A stretch of 32,171 bases of DNA from Chloroflexota bacterium (GTDB lineage Bacteria; Chloroflexota; Anaerolineae; Anaerolineales; UBA11858). The notes under the pieces are model-generated. The model did no database searches. It was not told the DNA's origin and saw only the letters and a program-made list of their open reading frames with translations. Shown here piece by piece: positions 28,680 through 32,171 of the stretch (the first letter of the stretch is position 1; every line of letters begins with the position of its first letter). The stretch lies in NCBI GenBank assembly GCA_016865865.1, contig VGOC01000032.1, forward strand, positions 1 through 32,171, given 5' to 3'. Position numbers and translations under genes: made by a program.

Positions 28680-28708
28680 TTGTATCAGACGGGCGCTGGT
28701 GTTATCAT
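28680..28708 (+). promoter_or_regulatory. Candidate promoter for the giant surface protein
   Basis: TTGTAT (28680-28685) and TATCAT (28703-28708) are 17 bases apart. The ATG at 28722 lies only 13 bases past the -10 box, giving a very short leader with no clear Shine-Dalgarno sequence. Confidence 0.45.
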
Positions 28709-28721
28709 CTAGGCTGCAAAT

Positions 28722-31700
28722 ATGTTTACCAACCTTTCTCTTCGCGCCCGGGTATTTATCTTTATCCTCATCATCACGCTGGCGACGGCGACTTGCGCGG
28801 TCGCGGGGTTGATCCTGTATCGTTTTGTCCTCCAGCCTCCCGAACCTATCCCAACGCAATCGATTCTCGATGATGGAGATGTTTCAGCGGACACTGGCGC
28901 TGCCATCGGGACGCCGGGCGCCCCTGATCTGGCGGCGGGCAGCGATAGCGGCATTTCCAACTCAGACAATATCACTCGCATCAACACCCCCCAATTCACG
29001 GGTATCTGCCGCAACGATGACAAGATCAACTTGATCAGCAGCATCCATGGGGCTTTGAGCCACGCCGAGACCGTTTGTTCGGGGAGTAACTACGCCATCG
29101 CCCTGACGAGCGCGCTCAGCGATGGCGTTCACAGCATCAGCGCCATCGCCACGGACCCGGCGGGAAATATCGGCCAGCCCTCGAGCGCGTTGACCATCAC
29201 CATGGATACCACCCCTCCCGTCGCCCCGAGCATCCCTGATCTGGCGGAGGAGAGCGATACCGGAAGTTCCAAGACTGATAATATCACCAGCGACATCACC
29301 CCACGATTCACAGGCACGTGTACCCCGGGCGACACGATTACCATCCTCAGTTCGTTGGATGGCAGTCGACTCCCTGAACAGGTCTGCACATCAGGGGGCT
29401 ACGACATCACCCTGACCAGCAACCTCAGCGAGGTCGCCCATTCGATCTCCGCCCAGGCTATGGATCCAGCGGGGAATACGAGCACATCCCTCGCGCTGGC
29501 TGTGACCATCGAGACGATTGCCCCCAACGCGCCCGGCGCGCCTGATCTGGCTGCGGAGAGCGACACCGGCATTTCGAACATTGACAATATCACCAACGAC
29601 GCTACCCCACGCTTGACCGGGGTCTGCAACTCGGGCGATGTGATCTCCATCTACAGCTCACTCGATGGGGACCGCTCCCCCGAGGCGGCCTGCGTGGATG
29701 GGCATTATGATATCACCCTGACCAGCGCGCTGCGCGAAGGTGCCCACTCGATGACAGCCAAAGCCAGAGATAGCGCCGGGAACAGGAGCAGCTCGTTGGA
29801 TCTGTACCTGGTCGTGGATACGACTCCCCCCGGGATACCGGGCGCGCCTGACCTGGCCGGGGGCAGCGACAGCGGCCGTTCGAATTCCGACAATATCACC
29901 AGGATGACCTCACCCCGATTTACCGGAACCTGTCCAGATGGCAACCGCGTCAGCCTGGTCAGCAGTTCTGGCGGCGCGCTGAGTCCATCGAATGTATTCT
30001 GCTCGGGGGGCGGATACGATATCACTGTCAACAGCCTCCTCAGCGAGGTCGTGCATAGTATTTACGCGCAGGCGACCGACGCGGCAGGCAATACCAGCGC
30101 CGCCTCTGGGGGCCTGGGTGTGACCGTGGATACCGTCCCGCCATCTGCGCCGGGGACTCCCGATCTGGACGCGGGCAGCGACACCGGCAGCTCCAACACC
30201 GACAACATCACCAGCGATACGACCCCGAGATTCAGAGGAACCTGTCTGACCGGCGACGAGATCAATCTGCGCAGCAGCGTCATTGGCGAGCTAAGCCCCT
30301 CGGACGCCATTTGTTCGGGGAACAGTTACGACATCACGGTCACCAGCGCGCTCAGTCAGGCGACCCATTCGATCACCGCGATCGCGATTGACCTGGCTGG
30401 TAATATCTCCTCTGCCTCCGCGGGCCTGAGTGTGACGGTTGGGCCAACCACCCCGGCCGCGCCCGGCGCTCCCGATCTGGCGGCAGGCAGCGACACGGGT
30501 GTTTCCAACACGGACAATATCACCAAACTAACTTCCCCCAGATTCACCGGCACATGCGTGGATGGCAAAAAGATCAACCTGAGCAGCAGTGTGGATGGCG
30601 CGCTGAATCCCTCCAATACGGTCTGTTCGGGCGGCGGGTATGACATCACCCTGACCAGCACGCTCACAGCGACGACGCACAACATCACCGCCACCGCCAC
30701 TGATGTGGAAGGCGTCAGCCCGGCATCCGGCGCGTTGAGCGTCACGATAGATGTGAATGCGCCCGCCGCGCCCGGGACGCCCGATCTGGCCGCGGGCAGC
30801 GATACGGGCAGTTCCAACACGGATAATATCACCGCCGACGCGACTCCCCAGTTCACCGGCTCTTGCGAGACGAATGCCGTGGTCACCCTCAGCAGTTCGG
30901 TCGCCGGGGTCCTTGCGCCCACGGGAACTTGTGCGGGCGGCGCGTTCGACATCATCCTCACCAGCGTCTTGAGCGAGACGATGCACAATATCAGCGCGAG
31001 CCAGGTTGACGTTGCCGGAAATGCCAGCGTCAGCTCCCCGGCGCTGAGCGTGAATATCGTCATCCCCACTCTGGTCGTCAACCTTGTGGGGAATGTGGGC
31101 GCAGACGCGGCGACCTCGACCGGCGGAACGCCCGCGGATGGGCCGATCAACTGTCCATCAACGCGCTGCGATACCGACTTCCTTTTGGACGACATCGTGA
31201 CCCTGAATGTCACAGTGGATGCATCGTCCAGTTTCGTGGGATGGGGCGGCGATTGCGCGGGCTTCGGGAGCAACCTGAGCGGCAGCCTGACGATGAACGG
31301 GGATAAGAATTGCACGGCTACATTCGCCCCTCCGCCTGGCCCTGAGATGGATGTGGAGGGCAACGGCGTCTCGATTGCCGATGGGGATGATTCCCCTAAT
31401 CCCGCGGACCACACCGATTTTGGGGATGTCAACACGGGCAGCGCCCTCGACCGCGCCTTTGCCATCCAGAACTCGGGCGGCGGCGCATTGACTCTGACCG
31501 GTTTCCCCGCCGCAGTGACCCTATCCGGATCGGGCGATTTTTCGATCCAGACCCAACCGGGAGCAGCTTCGATCCCGGCGGGCGGCGCTGACCTGACGTT
31601 CGTCGTGCGCTGCGCGCCCACCAGCGCAGGCGCCCGCGCCGCCACGGTCTCGATTGCCAACAACGATTCCGATGAAAACCCGTACAATTTCGATCTCTAT

Positions 31701-32171
31701 TGCACGGGCGTCGGGCCGGAGATAGACGTCCAACGGCCGGCTGGCAACCCCATCCCCGATGGCGGCGCCGACGACCTCGGGGATCAATCTACGGGCACGG
31801 TCAATCTTCGATACACGCTCGATAACACCGCCGGCACAGGCCAGCTCAGCGTCAGCAATGTCACGGCCGCCAATCTGAGCAACGTCACCGATTTCGCCTT
31901 GCATACGGCCACCCCCATTGACGTGGCTGCCGGCGAAACGGGGACCTTCGAGATTTCCTTCGACGTAGGCGCAGGGGCTTTCAGTCTAGATATTGACATC
32001 CTCGATAACGACGGCGACGAAAACCCCTATGATATCCAGATCATCGGGAACGGGGCGACGATTCCAGAGATGGAAGTGTTGGGCAACGACCGCATCGTCT
32101 TCAGCGGCGATACCACCCCCGATGCTGACGATCACACCGATTTTGGGGATGTGGATGTGAACGGCGCGACA
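28722..32171 (+). CDS. Giant surface protein with seven Ig-like repeats, InlB-like repeat and ASH/choice-of-anchor-D domains (3' end outside window)
   Basis: One open frame of 1150 codons runs to the window end without a stop. An N-terminal hydrophobic segment (ARVFIFILIITLATATCAVAG, about 9-29, then a YRFVL helix end) is a signal or membrane anchor. Seven tandem repeats of about 103 residues follow (about 28905-31078). Each starts APGAPDLAAGSDTG-like, continues with SNTDNIT and FTGTC, and ends in DPAGN. Each has two cysteines (FTGTC and VCSGG) that probably form a disulfide within the repeat. Next comes an InlB/GWGGDC-type repeat (about 31079-31335). After it, ASH/choice-of-anchor-D modules (HTDFGDVNTGS, FAIQNSGGGALTL, PYNFDLYCTG) repeat at least twice, with a third beginning at about 32060. 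Such proteins act in adhesion or as a cell-surface layer; the ligand is unknown. Confidence 0.9.
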   Translation, partial: MFTNLSLRARVFIFILIITLATATCAVAGLILYRFVLQPPEPIPTQSILDDGDVSADTGAAIGTPGAPDLAAGSDSGISNSDNITRINTPQFTGICRNDDKINLISSIHGALSHAETVCSGSNYAIALTSALSDGVHSISAIATDPAGNIGQPSSALTITMDTTPPVAPSIPDLAEESDTGSSKTDNITSDITPRFTGTCTPGDTITILSSLDGSRLPEQVCTSGGYDITLTSNLSEVAHSISAQAMDPAGNTSTSLALAVTIETIAPNAPGAPDLAAESDTGISNIDNITNDATPRLTGVCNSGDVISIYSSLDGDRSPEAACVDGHYDITLTSALREGAHSMTAKARDSAGNRSSSLDLYLVVDTTPPGIPGAPDLAGGSDSGRSNSDNITRMTSPRFTGTCPDGNRVSLVSSSGGALSPSNVFCSGGGYDITVNSLLSEVVHSIYAQATDAAGNTSAASGGLGVTVDTVPPSAPGTPDLDAGSDTGSSNTDNITSDTTPRFRGTCLTGDEINLRSSVIGELSPSDAICSGNSYDITVTSALSQATHSITAIAIDLAGNISSASAGLSVTVGPTTPAAPGAPDLAAGSDTGVSNTDNITKLTSPRFTGTCVDGKKINLSSSVDGALNPSNTVCSGGGYDITLTSTLTATTHNITATATDVEGVSPASGALSVTIDVNAPAAPGTPDLAAGSDTGSSNTDNITADATPQFTGSCETNAVVTLSSSVAGVLAPTGTCAGGAFDIILTSVLSETMHNISASQVDVAGNASVSSPALSVNIVIPTLVVNLVGNVGADAATSTGGTPADGPINCPSTRCDTDFLLDDIVTLNVTVDASSSFVGWGGDCAGFGSNLSGSLTMNGDKNCTATFAPPPGPEMDVEGNGVSIADGDDSPNPADHTDFGDVNTGSALDRAFAIQNSGGGALTLTGFPAAVTLSGSGDFSIQTQPGAASIPAGGADLTFVVRCAPTSAGARAATVSIANNDSDENPYNFDLYCTGVGPEIDVQRPAGNPIPDGGADDLGDQSTGTVNLRYTLDNTAGTGQLSVSNVTAANLSNVTDFALHTATPIDVAAGETGTFEISFDVGAGAFSLDIDILDNDGDENPYDIQIIGNGATIPEMEVLGNDRIVFSGDTTPDADDHTDFGDVDVNGAT

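Noticed and set aside
30356-31687. A 443-codon minus-strand open frame, with smaller ones nearby (28709-30310)
   Set aside because: They are antisense to the uninterrupted Ig-repeat gene at 28722. Their repetitive protein sequence mirrors the sense repeats, and no start signals or recognisable domains are present.

Overview
This is a bacterial chromosomal window of ordinary coding density with mixed strands. The gene mix suggests a Chloroflexota (Anaerolineae-like) bacterium: a GT-C glycosyltransferase, a ROK-controlled sugar ABC cluster, a YqeB/YqeC pair, a CHAT/NB-ARC/TPR protein and very large Ig-like surface proteins. That assignment is inferred from the gene set; no rRNA or other marker is present.

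Layout. 1-1061: the edge of a transposase-like gene, then a HepT/MntA-type HEPN-MNT toxin-antitoxin pair. 1088-4161 (minus): a translationally coupled pair of exported proteins. The first has a secreted transglutaminase-like domain and thrombospondin type 3 repeats; the second is a membrane-anchored Cys-rich protein. 4604-7123: a small membrane protein, YqeB and a YqeC-MocA fusion (selenium-dependent molybdenum hydroxylase maturation). 7213-8786: a single-domain response regulator, the RNA cyclic phosphodiesterase ThpR, and the ribosome silencing factor RsfS. 8869-10200 (minus): a GH25 muramidase with an SH3-like domain, and a DUF503 protein. 10346-11029: a DUF4230 membrane protein. 11198-12984 (minus): a LipM-like octanoyl/lipoyl transferase and a DapA-family aldolase/lyase.

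13387-22597 is a sugar-uptake cluster: a ROK regulator, a lipoprotein solute-binding protein, MalF- and MalG-type permeases, a second MalF-type permease fused behind a GT-C (PMT/GT39-like) membrane glycosyltransferase, a second MalG-type permease, and a cytoplasmic GH13 enzyme. No ABC ATPase is encoded, so a shared MsmK-type ATPase elsewhere is likely. 22920-25661 is pyruvate phosphate dikinase. 25816-28434 (minus) is a CHAT-protease/NB-ARC/TPR STAND-type protein with three nearly identical 120-bp TPR units. 28722 to the window end is one uninterrupted reading frame of at least 1150 codons. It encodes a giant surface protein with seven Ig-like repeats, an InlB-like repeat and ASH/choice-of-anchor-D-like domains.

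The most notable non-coding signal is a family of seven MITE-like elements of about 112-117 bp at 4222, 4463, 8231, 10230, 11049, 13122 and 22604. They begin GTAACT and end AGTTAC, fold into one long hairpin, and carry a two-way terminator-like core. All five intact copies are flanked by perfect 8-bp direct repeats, and the other two have lost one end. One copy has inserted into the 3' end of thpR and replaced its natural stop codon. GTAA termini and 8-bp duplications suggest mobilisation by an IS66-type transposase, but no such transposase is present here. The second major oddity is the glycosyltransferase-permease fusion at 18053-20272.
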